A DNA stretch of 39,197 nucleotides from Criblamydia sequanensis CRIB-18 (GTDB lineage: Bacteria; Chlamydiota; Chlamydiia; Chlamydiales; Criblamydiaceae). Shown here piece by piece: positions 7,467-15,529 of this stretch. Location of the stretch: NCBI RefSeq assembly GCF_000750955.1, contig NZ_CCEJ010000015.1, positions 1 to 39,197 on the forward strand, given 5' to 3'. A model generated the notes under the pieces. It was not told the origin of the DNA, did not search any database, and saw only the letters and a program-made list of their open reading frames with translations. The first letter of the stretch is position 1. Every line of letters begins with the position of its first letter. Position numbers and translations under genes: made by a program.

Positions 7467-8252
7467 TTAGCTCTTTTTAAGCTTTGTTTGGTTCATCAGA
7501 TAAAGTTGTATGATTTTTGATACTTCATTTTCAGGTTCATTTCTTGGCTTAAAAGTTCCCTCAGCAAGCCCTTTTAAGTAATCAAAATTATGCGAGATCA
7601 CTTGATTCTTGATAAAATCTGAAAAGCATTTTTTAAGGGTGGCCTTCATCTCCTCCGGAAGAGGAAGATTGGGGACTTTATAGAGTAAGTCAAAGGCTTG
7701 AACCACCTGGTATTTCTTTTCATCGGTAATATCGATAAACTGATTTACGGTCTTCATTTTTTCATGGTGTGCAAAAGCTCTTGAAATCAGGGAGAGCTTA
7801 TTTAAAAACTGTTTTGCAATTTCGAGATCTTCGCCGTCAGTTTTAATGAGGTATAAAGAAAGCAAATCCTTAAAATGATTGCCGTTATTGGCCTCTTCAA
7901 ATTCTTTCATTTCAAAAATAAGGGTAGAAATAAATTCATTTTTATTGGCATTTGCAACTTGTAAAAGAGAGTAGTCCCGACCTTTTTTTAGTTCATGGAT
8001 AAGATCAATCGTTGGCTTATTTTTCTCGTTTTTTGCGATTTCCCGGAACAAATTTTGGACGATTTTAGTATCAAGCACCTGGGGGTTGTTTAAATAAGCT
8101 TCGTGAAGTTCTTTCAAGAAAAGCTCATACTTTCCAAGTTTATAATCCCGATGAATCTCGTTGATCCAATTTTTTCCGCTTTGAAAACTTTTTTCTGCGT
8201 GTAACGAAGAGAATAGAATGAAAGAAAAGAAAATAAATAACAATCTGATCAT
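7467..8252 (-). CDS. Exported helical protein of unknown function
   Basis: 261 aa, not recognised. The first 19 residues are a clear signal peptide (MIRLLFIFFSFILFSSLHA, then EK), and the rest is a soluble, mostly helical, Lys-rich protein without cysteine clusters. It begins 24 bases after the stop of ogt on the same strand and is likely the last gene of an ATP/ADP translocase-ogt operon. GGAA lies about six bases before the ATG. A periplasmic or secreted role is likely; nothing more can be said. Confidence 0.7.
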   Translation of the reverse strand: MIRLLFIFFSFILFSSLHAEKSFQSGKNWINEIHRDYKLGKYELFLKELHEAYLNNPQVLDTKIVQNLFREIAKNEKNKPTIDLIHELKKGRDYSLLQVANANKNEFISTLIFEMKEFEEANNGNHFKDLLSLYLIKTDGEDLEIAKQFLNKLSLISRAFAHHEKMKTVNQFIDITDEKKYQVVQAFDLLYKVPNLPLPEEMKATLKKCFSDFIKNQVISHNFDYLKGLAEGTFKPRNEPENEVSKIIQLYLMNQTKLKKS

Positions 8253-8276
8253 ATAAGTTCCAATTTTTATTAAGTA

Positions 8277-8849
8277 TTAAGAATAATTTTTTTCTAGTTC
8301 AAGAAGCCATTTCTTTTTTGAGATCCCGCTTGAATAGCCGCCTAAGCCTCCATTTGATTGAATAACCCTATGGCACGGTATGACAATGGCTATTTGATTG
8401 ACTCCATTTGCATTAGCACAAGCTCTAAAGGCGTTTGGCTTATTAAGGGATACGGCAAGTTCAGCGTAGGAGAGGGTGGTTCCATAAGGAATTTTACTTA
8501 ATTCCTTCCAAACCATTTTTTGAAAGTCAGTGCCGCTTGGACAAAGAGGCGTTTTAAAATCTTTCAATCGCCCCTGAAAATAAAGAGAGAGTTCTTTTTC
8601 TATGGAATCGATAGCTTTATTTACCCCGTAAGAAACCGCAAAATTATTTTTCATTTGAAAGATAAATACTTTTTTTTCAATTTCTTTCCTGTTGATGAAA
8701 TCCAAAAAATATAGAAACTGATCATCGCCAATGGCTAAAAGCGGTCCTATTTTGGTGTCAATAAGAGCCCCTGTAAGGTTTCTTGAGGGGTTTTTTAACT
8801 TGTTTTTTCCAACGATTTCATCGAAAAGTTTTTTATCTTCTATAAACAT
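8277..8849 (-). CDS. ogt: Methylated-DNA-[protein]-cysteine S-methyltransferase
   Basis: Suicide repair protein that removes methyl groups from O6-methylguanine, 190 aa. The acceptor cysteine is Cys159 in IPCHRV. The DNA-binding helix-turn-helix region (FQKMVWKELSKIPYGTTLSY) and the recognition helix FRACANANGVN precede it, all in the family order. The N-terminal RNase-H-like domain is divergent, as is common in Ogt. It follows the ATP/ADP translocase gene by 29 bases. Ogt and Ada-C are hard to separate; there is no Ada N-terminal domain, so ogt is the better name. Confidence 0.93.
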   Translation of the reverse strand: MFIEDKKLFDEIVGKNKLKNPSRNLTGALIDTKIGPLLAIGDDQFLYFLDFINRKEIEKKVFIFQMKNNFAVSYGVNKAIDSIEKELSLYFQGRLKDFKTPLCPSGTDFQKMVWKELSKIPYGTTLSYAELAVSLNKPNAFRACANANGVNQIAIVIPCHRVIQSNGGLGGYSSGISKKKWLLELEKNYS

Positions 8850-8878
8850 AATTTCTTCCGAAGTAATAAATTTTTAGA

Positions 8879-10339
8879 TTAAGAGCTTAAGCTTGCTTGA
8901 TACTCATTTGTTCGGGATAAATGAGCCCCAAGTTTTTTAGTCGCAAAAATAGAGAAGCCGATCACAAGGATAGAGGAGATTCCAATTATAGAAATGTGGG
9001 AGGAAGCAGCTCCTGAAGTTAGTAAAAGCAATTGATAAAGACAAGAAGCCCCTGATTTTCCAAACCTCGAGCCAATGCTATCAATCACAGATTTGGCACG
9101 AAGCCGCTCTTCAGATTCAATAGAGAGAAAAGCCATCTCTTTGCTTGTGTCAAAAAGAGTGTATTTAGCAGTTAATCCGAGGACATAGTGCATAGATCCT
9201 AAGGTTACAATAAGTAAAATCGGGCTCATCCCTAAAAAACTTGAAAAGGCGTTAAGATAGTCTCCAGGCATCATAAGAGAGCTGAAAAAGATAAAGCTTG
9301 TCATAAGCAAAGTAACAGGCGTAATTAAAGCGACTTTAGACCAAGAGAAGCGGTTAAAGATAAATCTCGATAAAAAAGCCATGCAGACCGCAAAAAAGCC
9401 GATATAGGAAGTGAGTTGATTGATATACGCATTATAAGCCTGTGGAGAAGGGTGAAGGCTTCTAATACTCTCTTTCCAAACAACTTCAATGAGATTACTT
9501 GTTAAACCAAAGCCAACGACTAAACTTGCAATGTAAAAAAGGGGTTTGGATTGAAAGATGGCAAGCAAGTTATCTTTAAAAGAATGCGCTTGCTTAAGCT
9601 TATTTTGCGAATCTTGCTTTAAATTTTCGGCCTTGGAATAAAGGGTTCTGTTTATTCCCATAATTATAAGCCCGCAAAAAGAGACCATAAGAATCATAAT
9701 TTTAAGTGTTTCTTCCCAGGAATAAATATGGGTGAGCGTGTGGCATAGATAGTGGGACGTTTGACCGGATAGGATCCCTGCAAAATTTCCAACGAACATG
9801 CAAAGAGGGTAGAACTTTTTTGCTTCTTTTAAAGAGGTGTTTTCATTGACATACCCCCAGAAAAGAATCGATAAAATAAGAAGAGACCAGAGTTCCGCCG
9901 CGAGGTAAAAAAGGGTGTAATGCCAATTTGTGATCATGGCAATAAAGCCTTTAGCGCCTGTTGGTAAAACTCTTGTGAGAAAAGTATAGAGATTATTTAA
10001 AAAAAGAGTTTCCCTTATCGGATAAAGAAAACAGGCAAAAACAAGGTATAGGCTAAGAAGGGAGAAAGTGAAAAAATAAAAAGTCTTTTCACGGCCGAAT
10101 TTATTGTATAGTTTAGAAAAAAAGTAGCTGGCTATAAACGCTAAGGGAAGCATGCCCCAAATTTTAATGAAGGGGATGACCTCGGCTCCGGCATCGCTTC
10201 CTGTAATGACAAGGGAATCTTTCAAATCTTTTAATGTATGATAAACAAAGATAATAAGAAAAAATTGCAGCAGCGTGAGAAGGCGTTTTTTTGCAGAAGT
10301 TGTCGATAGGTCAGGGAGAAATGTTTTTAAATTTATCAT
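8879..10339 (-). CDS. ATP/ADP translocase (TLC/NTT family nucleotide transporter)
   Basis: Inner-membrane nucleotide transporter of the family found in Chlamydiae, Rickettsiales and plastids, 486 aa with 11-12 hydrophobic segments. The signature after the first helix, LKDLKDSLVITGSDAGAEV then IPFIKIWG (residues 36-62), closely matches the ATP/ADP translocases. Family members either exchange host ATP for ADP or import other nucleotides or NAD+; the length and the LKD...GAE motif favour ATP/ADP exchange, but transport specificity is not proven by this. The start is taken at ATG 10339; an upstream TTG at 10366 lies inside a perfect hairpin and neither start has a good ribosome-binding site. It probably heads an operon with ogt and an exported protein. 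A minus-strand TTGACA (plus 10468-10473) may be part of its promoter, but the -10 is poor. Confidence 0.93.
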   Translation of the reverse strand: MINLKTFLPDLSTTSAKKRLLTLLQFFLIIFVYHTLKDLKDSLVITGSDAGAEVIPFIKIWGMLPLAFIASYFFSKLYNKFGREKTFYFFTFSLLSLYLVFACFLYPIRETLFLNNLYTFLTRVLPTGAKGFIAMITNWHYTLFYLAAELWSLLILSILFWGYVNENTSLKEAKKFYPLCMFVGNFAGILSGQTSHYLCHTLTHIYSWEETLKIMILMVSFCGLIIMGINRTLYSKAENLKQDSQNKLKQAHSFKDNLLAIFQSKPLFYIASLVVGFGLTSNLIEVVWKESIRSLHPSPQAYNAYINQLTSYIGFFAVCMAFLSRFIFNRFSWSKVALITPVTLLMTSFIFFSSLMMPGDYLNAFSSFLGMSPILLIVTLGSMHYVLGLTAKYTLFDTSKEMAFLSIESEERLRAKSVIDSIGSRFGKSGASCLYQLLLLTSGAASSHISIIGISSILVIGFSIFATKKLGAHLSRTNEYQASLSS

Positions 10340-10347
10340 GGCTTTTT

Positions 10348-10369
10348 TTTTTGCAGTTTTCTGCAAAAA
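10348..10369 (-). promoter_or_regulatory. Perfect hairpin just upstream of the ATP/ADP translocase start
   Basis: A 9-bp inverted repeat, TTTTTGCAG (10348-10356) and CTGCAAAAA (10361-10369), with a four-base loop ends eight bases before the ATG. On the transcribed strand it is followed by A residues, not T residues, so it is not a terminator. It could be an operator or an RNA element covering the translation start. Confidence 0.45.
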
Positions 10370-10483
10370 GAAAAAACCCGTTAAAGATTTGAAACTGATT
10401 TGATTCTTTGAAAAAGAAAACTTTTACAAAGAATGTGGGGGAAAGCTTAGGGTTTTTACTAATTTTTTGTCAAGAAGGGAAGG

Positions 10484-10975
10484 ATGAAAATTGATGAATT
10501 TTTACCGAACTTTGATTTTTCAGAAGTCCATGAAAGGAAGATTTCAGCTCCGGCATCCCTTTTGTATGAACGATTGTCTAAAATAGATTTATCAAGATCT
10601 AAAAGTCTATCGATTCTATTTTGGCTAAGGGGGCTAAATACTAAAACAAATCCAAAAGAGAGCTTTGTTTTGCTTTGCGAAGAAAGCCCGAACGAAATCG
10701 TTTTTGGGCTTATCGGGCGTCCATGGAAGTTAAGAGGAGACCTGCAAAAGGTCACAAAAGAACAATTTGAAAAATTTAATGAGGGCTCGTTTGCCAAAAT
10801 GGCATGGAATTTTTCTTTTAAACCGATCGGAAATGAGACCTTAGTTTCTACCGAAACTAGAATTTTATGTTTAGACAAAGAGTCCAAAAAAAAATTTAAA
10901 CGTTATTGGTTTTTCATAAAACCTTTTAGCGGGTTTATTCGAAAAGAAATTTTAAAGCTTTTAGAAAAGGATTAA
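10484..10975 (+). CDS. SRPBCC-like protein
   Basis: 163 aa, cytosolic. The layout (strand FSEVHERKISAP, a helix LLYERLSKIDLS, then several strands and a C-terminal helix with SGFIRKEILKLL) resembles SRPBCC/polyketide-cyclase-like START-fold proteins. These bind hydrophobic ligands in a central cavity, and the ligand here is unknown. ATG 10484 follows the purine-rich AGAAGGGAAGG. Its stop overlaps the stop of the convergent rhomboid gene by four bases (TTAA), leaving no room for a separate terminator. Confidence 0.6.
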   Translation: MKIDEFLPNFDFSEVHERKISAPASLLYERLSKIDLSRSKSLSILFWLRGLNTKTNPKESFVLLCEESPNEIVFGLIGRPWKLRGDLQKVTKEQFEKFNEGSFAKMAWNFSFKPIGNETLVSTETRILCLDKESKKKFKRYWFFIKPFSGFIRKEILKLLEKD

Positions 10976-11619
10976 GGCCTTTTTCTTGCAAGAGCTCTAA
11001 AGAGGAAAGCGACGGCTAGGCCTGCAATAAATCCTCCGATATGCGCCATGTAAGCCACCCCCCCTTCTCCTTCCTGGGTTGAGGCTATAGCTCCAAATCC
11101 GCCCATAAATTGCAAAAGAAACCAAAATCCAATGACCATTAAAGCCGAGAGCTGTACCGCTGAATAGCCGATCATAACATTTACCTTACCCTTAGGGAAA
11201 AGTAAGATATAGGCCCCTAAAACCCCTGCAATAGCTCCTGAGGCGCCTAGATTCGGGATGCTGGATTTCGGGTCAATCATTAATTGAGCGAAAGTTGCCG
11301 CCATTCCGGAAACGAGGTAAAAAATCAAATACTTCAGTTTTCCAAAATGATCTTCAACATTATCGCCAAAAATCCATAGGTAAAGCATGTTCCCGACTAA
11401 ATGTCCAAGTCCGGCATGCATGAACATGGCAGTAAAGATCGTTGAAAAATTTGAATAGGGATTTTCTATAAAGCGATTAGGTGTAAAAGCCCATTTTAAA
11501 ATAAAAGGCTCGCCTCCCTTCATTTCCAAAAAGAAAACGAGGATGTTGATGATAATTAAAGCGTAGGTAACAATCGGTGTTGATTTCCTAAGCGAGTTGT
11601 CGTCTCCAAGTGGAATCAT
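10972..11619 (-). CDS. Rhomboid-family intramembrane serine protease
   Basis: 215 aa with six hydrophobic segments. Catalytic Ser127 lies in GASGAIAG and catalytic His193 in AHIGG; the conserved HAGLGHLVGNMLYLWIFG of helix 2 supplies the oxyanion-side residues. Rhomboids cut membrane proteins within or beside their transmembrane segments. All key residues are present, so it should be active. The substrate is unknown. It is a single gene, divergent from the K+ channel gene. Confidence 0.93.
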   Translation of the reverse strand: MIPLGDDNSLRKSTPIVTYALIIINILVFFLEMKGGEPFILKWAFTPNRFIENPYSNFSTIFTAMFMHAGLGHLVGNMLYLWIFGDNVEDHFGKLKYLIFYLVSGMAATFAQLMIDPKSSIPNLGASGAIAGVLGAYILLFPKGKVNVMIGYSAVQLSALMVIGFWFLLQFMGGFGAIASTQEGEGGVAYMAHIGGFIAGLAVAFLFRALARKRP

Positions 11620-11635
11620 TCTTTAAATCTTAAGG

Positions 11636-11663
11636 TTGACCTTTTATGGGGCATAGGTAGAAT
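11636..11663 (+). promoter_or_regulatory. Promoter of the K+ channel gene
   Basis: TTGACC (11636-11641) and TAGAAT (11658-11663) are 16 bases apart, both near consensus. They lie about 45 bases before the ATG, which has AAGGA at 11697-11701. Confidence 0.5.
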
Positions 11664-11708
11664 AAAAACATATAAAATTCCTTTTAATTTTTTTACAAGG
11701 ACTAAAAA

Positions 11709-12410
11709 ATGGTTAAAAGTTGTAAAGAAAGCCTTACGGATCTTTGGTCTACCGGAAGAGGGCCCTATTTGCTTCTAGCTCTTCTGTCTTTTGCAATTTT
11801 TTTAGCCCCTTGGCTTATCATTGAAAAAATCGTCTCGCAAGTTCTTATTCAATCGATCTTTTTGATTGTGCTGATTACAGGTGTTTTTGCTATTTCATCC
11901 AATAGGCTCTATCGTTTAATTACAGTTTTGATTAGCGTTTTAGCTGTTTTTTCAAGGGCTTGGCATCAGTATGACGTATCAAATATAGCCCTTTCCTTTT
12001 TCGAAAATATTTTTGCGGTCGGCACTCTTTTCGTATTTGGGATTTTAATGTTTAGACGATTTCTAAGAGGGGATACCCTTTTACAATACCGCATTGCAGC
12101 AGCCGTCGCCATTTATTTACTGATTGGTTTAATTTGGGGCCATCTTTATAATATGATTCATATCCTTGACCCCAATTCCTTTGCGATCGATCACAATCCA
12201 AATGAGTTTGTTTTAAGCTATTTTAGCTTTGTAACCCTTGTAACTCTAGGGTATGGAGACGTTGTTCCTGTCAGCTCAGCTGCGCGAAGTTTAGCTATTT
12301 TAGAAGGGGTTGTAGGGCAGCTTTATATGGTTATTTTGATTTCATCGCTTGTGTCGGAGTTTTCTTCGTTAGCGGTTAAAAAAGTCATTGAAAATCCAAA
12401 TCAGTTATAA
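11709..12410 (+). CDS. Six-helix potassium channel with TLGYGD filter
   Basis: 233 aa inner-membrane protein. The potassium selectivity filter TLGYGD is at residues 179-184 in a typical pore loop (FVTLVTLGYGDVVP), flanked by helices at about 125-150 and 193-217. Four further hydrophobic segments precede (about 20-38, 45-62, 68-84, 98-115), giving a six-helix layout. The fourth does not have the regular arginine pattern of voltage sensors. No RCK or cyclic-nucleotide domain is attached. Function: probable K+ conduction, gating unknown. The SUI1 gene starts 13 bases after its stop. Confidence 0.88.
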   Translation: MVKSCKESLTDLWSTGRGPYLLLALLSFAIFLAPWLIIEKIVSQVLIQSIFLIVLITGVFAISSNRLYRLITVLISVLAVFSRAWHQYDVSNIALSFFENIFAVGTLFVFGILMFRRFLRGDTLLQYRIAAAVAIYLLIGLIWGHLYNMIHILDPNSFAIDHNPNEFVLSYFSFVTLVTLGYGDVVPVSSAARSLAILEGVVGQLYMVILISSLVSEFSSLAVKKVIENPNQL

Positions 12411-12423
12411 TTAAAGAATCGTT

Positions 12424-12699
12424 ATGCCCTTTACAATAGATGGCTCTTGGGTGCCAAGTAAACCTGCTTCTGAAAATATTAAACCTGTTAAAGTCCGGCT
12501 TGTCAAAAGAGGAAAAAGCATTTTGACAGTAATTTTAAATTTGAACAAGCCGGAAAAAGAACTCTTGGATCTCGCTTCACTTCTAAAAAAGAAGCTTGGG
12601 AGCGGCGGCGCGCTTAAAGAAGAGACGATCGAAATCCAAGGCGATAAGGTTAATGAAGTCCTTAAACTTTTAAAGGAGCTTGGAATCAAGGCCTCCTAG
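12424..12699 (+). CDS. SUI1/eIF1-like translation factor (YciH type)
   Basis: 91 aa, close to the usual size for bacterial SUI1 proteins. The domain runs from VRLVKRGKSILTVI to the end, with the conserved GGALKEETIEIQGD segment and a final helix. Its relatives resemble eukaryotic eIF1 and can influence start-codon selection on the 30S subunit; the role in bacteria is not firmly established. It is likely co-transcribed with the K+ channel gene and ends two bases before the convergent ABC-F gene. Confidence 0.88.
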   Translation: MPFTIDGSWVPSKPASENIKPVKVRLVKRGKSILTVILNLNKPEKELLDLASLLKKKLGSGGALKEETIEIQGDKVNEVLKLLKELGIKAS

Positions 12700-12701
12700 T
12701 A

Positions 12702-14204
12702 TTAATATTCTTCTTCGCCCCAGCCTTTCTTACTCAAGAATTCCTCATAGGTTCCCAAAAAAAGCTCTTGGCGGCCTTCATGGCAGACTATGATTTTATC
12801 AAGAGCCATTCTTTTTAAAATCAATTCGCTATGCGATACCATAATGACAGCGCCATCAAAATCTTCGATCGCATCAATTAAGGCTTCAATCGATTCCATA
12901 TCCAAGTGGTGGGTCGGTTCATCAAGAAGAAGCAAGTTGCTTGGGGTTGCAAGAATTTTCCCTAAAAGGACGCGGCTTTTTTCGCCTCCTGATAAAACAG
13001 AATTGGTTTTGCAAGACTTATCCCCGCTAAACATCATAAGGCCGCAAATGCCTTTTACTTGCGTCAAACTAAGTTTCGGATTGGCTGCTGCGATTTCTTC
13101 TTCGATAGTATGCTTAGGGTGCAAGCGATCGATGTTGGTTTGTCCGAAATAACCGATGGAGAGATTATCGCTCCTATCGAAAGTTCCGCTATCGGCTTCC
13201 AGTTCACCCGCTAAGAGCTTAAGAATTGTCGATTTGCCCCGGCCATTTTTTCCGATGATGGCGATCCTTTCATTTTTCTCAACCAGAAGGGAGAACTTTT
13301 GAATCAAAGGAGTTTCGGCTTTTTTGTCATAAGAAAAAGAAAGATTTTTGGCCTCAAGCATCTTTTTCCCGGGAAAAGCGGCTTCATTAAATTGAAAATC
13401 AAGCTGATATAAATTCTTTAAACTTTCCATTACAGGAATTCGGCTTAACATCTTTTGCTTGGATTGCGCTTGAGTGGCCTTTGAGGCTTTCGCGCCAAAA
13501 CGGTCGATAAACCCTTGCAGGTGATCTCTTTTCTTCTCAAGGTTGACCCTTGTTTTTTCATGAATTTCTTCTTGCTGCATGATTTGCTCAAAGAAGGGGA
13601 TCGTTCCGCCTTTTACCTTGCTGACTTTTTGTCTATGAATCCCAAGGGTATGGGTAGAAACGGTATCCAGAAACTCCCGATCGTGGGAAATTAGGATAAA
13701 TTCGCCGCGCCATTCGCTTAAGAATTTGGTAAACCATCGTATTGAGACGATGTCAAGATAGTTTGTCGGTTCATCTAAAAGCAAGCAATCAGGTTCGCTG
13801 ATCAATACTTTTGCAAGATGGAGCCTAAGCTGATAGCCGCCTGAAAAATCTCTTGGATCTCTTTCTAAATCGGCTTCTTTAAATCCAAGGCCAAAAAGAA
13901 TGCTTTCGGCTTTATAAATGCAGTCCTGTTCATCGGGTCTAAGCCCAAGGGCCGCTTCGTCAATTAGGGTTTGCTTGGAAAAAACAATATGCTGGTCAAG
14001 CATCCCTATTTCATAGTTTTTTCGTTTCGCAATGGTTCCCTTATCCGGGGTTTCTTTTCCGGTTAATAGTCTAAAAAGAGAGGATTTTCCGGCGCCGTTT
14101 CGTCCAACAAGTGAACATCTTTCCCCCGGTTGAATGCTGAAACACGCATCTTTAAATAAATCTTCTCCGTGATAGGAGAGAGCGAGACCGCCTACCTGAA
14201 TCAT
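12702..14204 (-). CDS. ABC-F family ATPase
   Basis: 500 aa, soluble, two ATP-binding cassettes and no membrane domain. Cassette 1: Walker A GRNGAGKSS, signature FSGGYQLRL, Walker B CLLLDEPTNYLDI. Cassette 2: GKNGRGKST, LSGGEKSRVLL, LLLLDEPTHHLDM. The linker between them is Lys-rich (AKASKATQAQSKQKML), as in ABC-F proteins that act at the ribosomal E site (YheS/YbiT/Uup relatives). The start is set at ATG 14204, where the sequence MIQVGGLALSY aligns with family starts; an in-frame TTG lies at 14216. Role: translation-related or resistance ATPase; the subfamily is not settled. Confidence 0.92.
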   Translation of the reverse strand: MIQVGGLALSYHGEDLFKDACFSIQPGERCSLVGRNGAGKSSLFRLLTGKETPDKGTIAKRKNYEIGMLDQHIVFSKQTLIDEAALGLRPDEQDCIYKAESILFGLGFKEADLERDPRDFSGGYQLRLHLAKVLISEPDCLLLDEPTNYLDIVSIRWFTKFLSEWRGEFILISHDREFLDTVSTHTLGIHRQKVSKVKGGTIPFFEQIMQQEEIHEKTRVNLEKKRDHLQGFIDRFGAKASKATQAQSKQKMLSRIPVMESLKNLYQLDFQFNEAAFPGKKMLEAKNLSFSYDKKAETPLIQKFSLLVEKNERIAIIGKNGRGKSTILKLLAGELEADSGTFDRSDNLSIGYFGQTNIDRLHPKHTIEEEIAAANPKLSLTQVKGICGLMMFSGDKSCKTNSVLSGGEKSRVLLGKILATPSNLLLLDEPTHHLDMESIEALIDAIEDFDGAVIMVSHSELILKRMALDKIIVCHEGRQELFLGTYEEFLSKKGWGEEEY

Positions 14205-14362
14205 AAAAAATCTCAAAATATAAATTTAAAAAAAGGCTATTATATCAGATTGAAAATCTCCGGGAAAGTAAAAAATGGTATAAAAAAGGCCATGTTAGTA
14301 ATTTAGAATAAACTGCGGTCAAAATCCTTCACCGCTCATTAACAATTATAGTGAGAGCCCCT

Positions 14363-14725
14363 ATGTCTTCCTTGGAAAAAAAAATTGAAAACCTTGGGAT
14401 TGATGTGATTAAAAGGCATATTTTTTTATGCTGCGACCAAACCAAGCCTAAATGCTGCGAAAAAGAAGCAGGGCTCGAGGCCTGGGACTATTTGAAGAGA
14501 AGGTTAAAAGAGTTGAACTTGGAGGATAGAGGGGGGATTTTTAGATCCAAAGTCAATTGCCTTAGAATCTGCCGTGACGGTCCTATCGCTGTTGTCTATC
14601 CTGAGGGGGTATGGTATCGGTCCTGTACTAAAGAAGTCTTAGAGAGGATCATACAAGAACATTTAATCGGTGGAAAACCGGTTCTTGAATACGTGATTGC
14701 AAAAAAGGAAGACCATGGAAGTTAA
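14363..14725 (+). CDS. (2Fe-2S) ferredoxin-like protein, thioredoxin fold
   Basis: 120 aa. The arrangement [14 protein letters not shown] followed about 45 residues later by [20 protein letters not shown] is that of thioredoxin-like [2Fe-2S] ferredoxins, with cluster ligands drawn from Cys23/24, Cys31/32 and the C-x3-C pair. Such proteins transfer electrons; the partner is unknown. The start is ATG 14363; a GTG at 14351 is in frame but not better supported. The final codons overlap the start of the FkbM methyltransferase gene by 11 bases, implying translational coupling. Confidence 0.85.
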   Translation: MSSLEKKIENLGIDVIKRHIFLCCDQTKPKCCEKEAGLEAWDYLKRRLKELNLEDRGGIFRSKVNCLRICRDGPIAVVYPEGVWYRSCTKEVLERIIQEHLIGGKPVLEYVIAKKEDHGS

Positions 14726-15488
14726 CCGCCTAACCGAGACTCGGTACGGGAAGATGCTGTATAATAAAAATGACACCATCATAGGAAAGAGTTTAGAGCT
14801 CTATGGCGAATGGTATCAATCGGAATTAGATTTTTTAAAAAAATTTATTCCAAAAGGAGCGAGCTGTCTTGATATTGGAGCCAATATAGGAACGCACACC
14901 CTTTTCTTTGCTGACGCTGTTGGGGAAAATGGAGTCGTGATCGCTTTTGAGCCGCAGCGTCTGATTTTCCAATTGCTTCTTGCAAATATTGCAATAAACA
15001 ATGTGTTAAATGTTTTCGCCTGTCAAATGGCCTTAGGAGATGTTATGGGGCGTGTTAAGCTTGTCCCTGTCAATTATCTAACCCCCGGTAATTTCGGGGG
15101 TGTCAGTGTTGAAAAAAGAGAAGAAGGGCTTAATTTTTTTAACTCGGTTGAAGAAGTCCCAATCGATCATTTGAATTTAAAAAAAGTTGATCTAATAAAA
15201 ATTGATGTAGAGGGGTATGAAACCAGGGTTTTAGAGGGCGGGAAAAAGACTATCGAAAAGCTAAGGCCTCTTCTCTATGTAGAAAATCATATTGAGAAAT
15301 ATTCTAAAGGTGTTATTGAAAAGATCCAATCTTTTGACTATGATGTTTATGAACATTTAGCCCCGGGCTTTAATCCGAATAATTTTAAAAATAATCCAAA
15401 TAACAGCCTGCATGGGGCTTATAAGGAAACAAATATTTTTTGCATCCCCAAGGAAAAAATGTTCGAAGTTCCTTTAAAAAAGCTATAA
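14715..15488 (+). CDS. FkbM family methyltransferase
   Basis: 257 aa SAM-dependent methyltransferase. Motif I is [16 protein letters not shown], then [16 protein letters not shown], and the family hallmark [21 protein letters not shown]. FkbM proteins methylate hydroxyls of sugars or small molecules, and members are common in glycan loci; the substrate here is unknown. The start is ATG 14715 because AAGGAAG (14705-14711) is correctly placed before it and lies within the end of the ferredoxin-like gene. The pairing with a 2Fe-2S protein is unusual. Confidence 0.9.
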   Translation: MEVNRLTETRYGKMLYNKNDTIIGKSLELYGEWYQSELDFLKKFIPKGASCLDIGANIGTHTLFFADAVGENGVVIAFEPQRLIFQLLLANIAINNVLNVFACQMALGDVMGRVKLVPVNYLTPGNFGGVSVEKREEGLNFFNSVEEVPIDHLNLKKVDLIKIDVEGYETRVLEGGKKTIEKLRPLLYVENHIEKYSKGVIEKIQSFDYDVYEHLAPGFNPNNFKNNPNNSLHGAYKETNIFCIPKEKMFEVPLKKL

Positions 15489-15529
15489 AGGCTTTTTCAA
15501 CCGTTTTCCCTTAAATAAATGAGTTCTAT

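Noticed and set aside
4501..7467. A 15-base sequence AAAGTATAGATAATT found near 4501 and again near 7453
   Set aside because: In AT-rich DNA of this length one or a few such matches are expected by chance; the sites lie at 3' ends of unrelated genes and show no other shared context.
10459..10887. Minus-strand 142-codon frame opposite the SRPBCC-like gene
   Set aside because: It mirrors the plus-strand gene, which has a strong ribosome-binding site and fold-like pattern; the mirror frame does not.
12411..12689. Minus-strand 92-codon frame opposite the SUI1 gene
   Set aside because: Shadow of a clear SUI1 domain gene.
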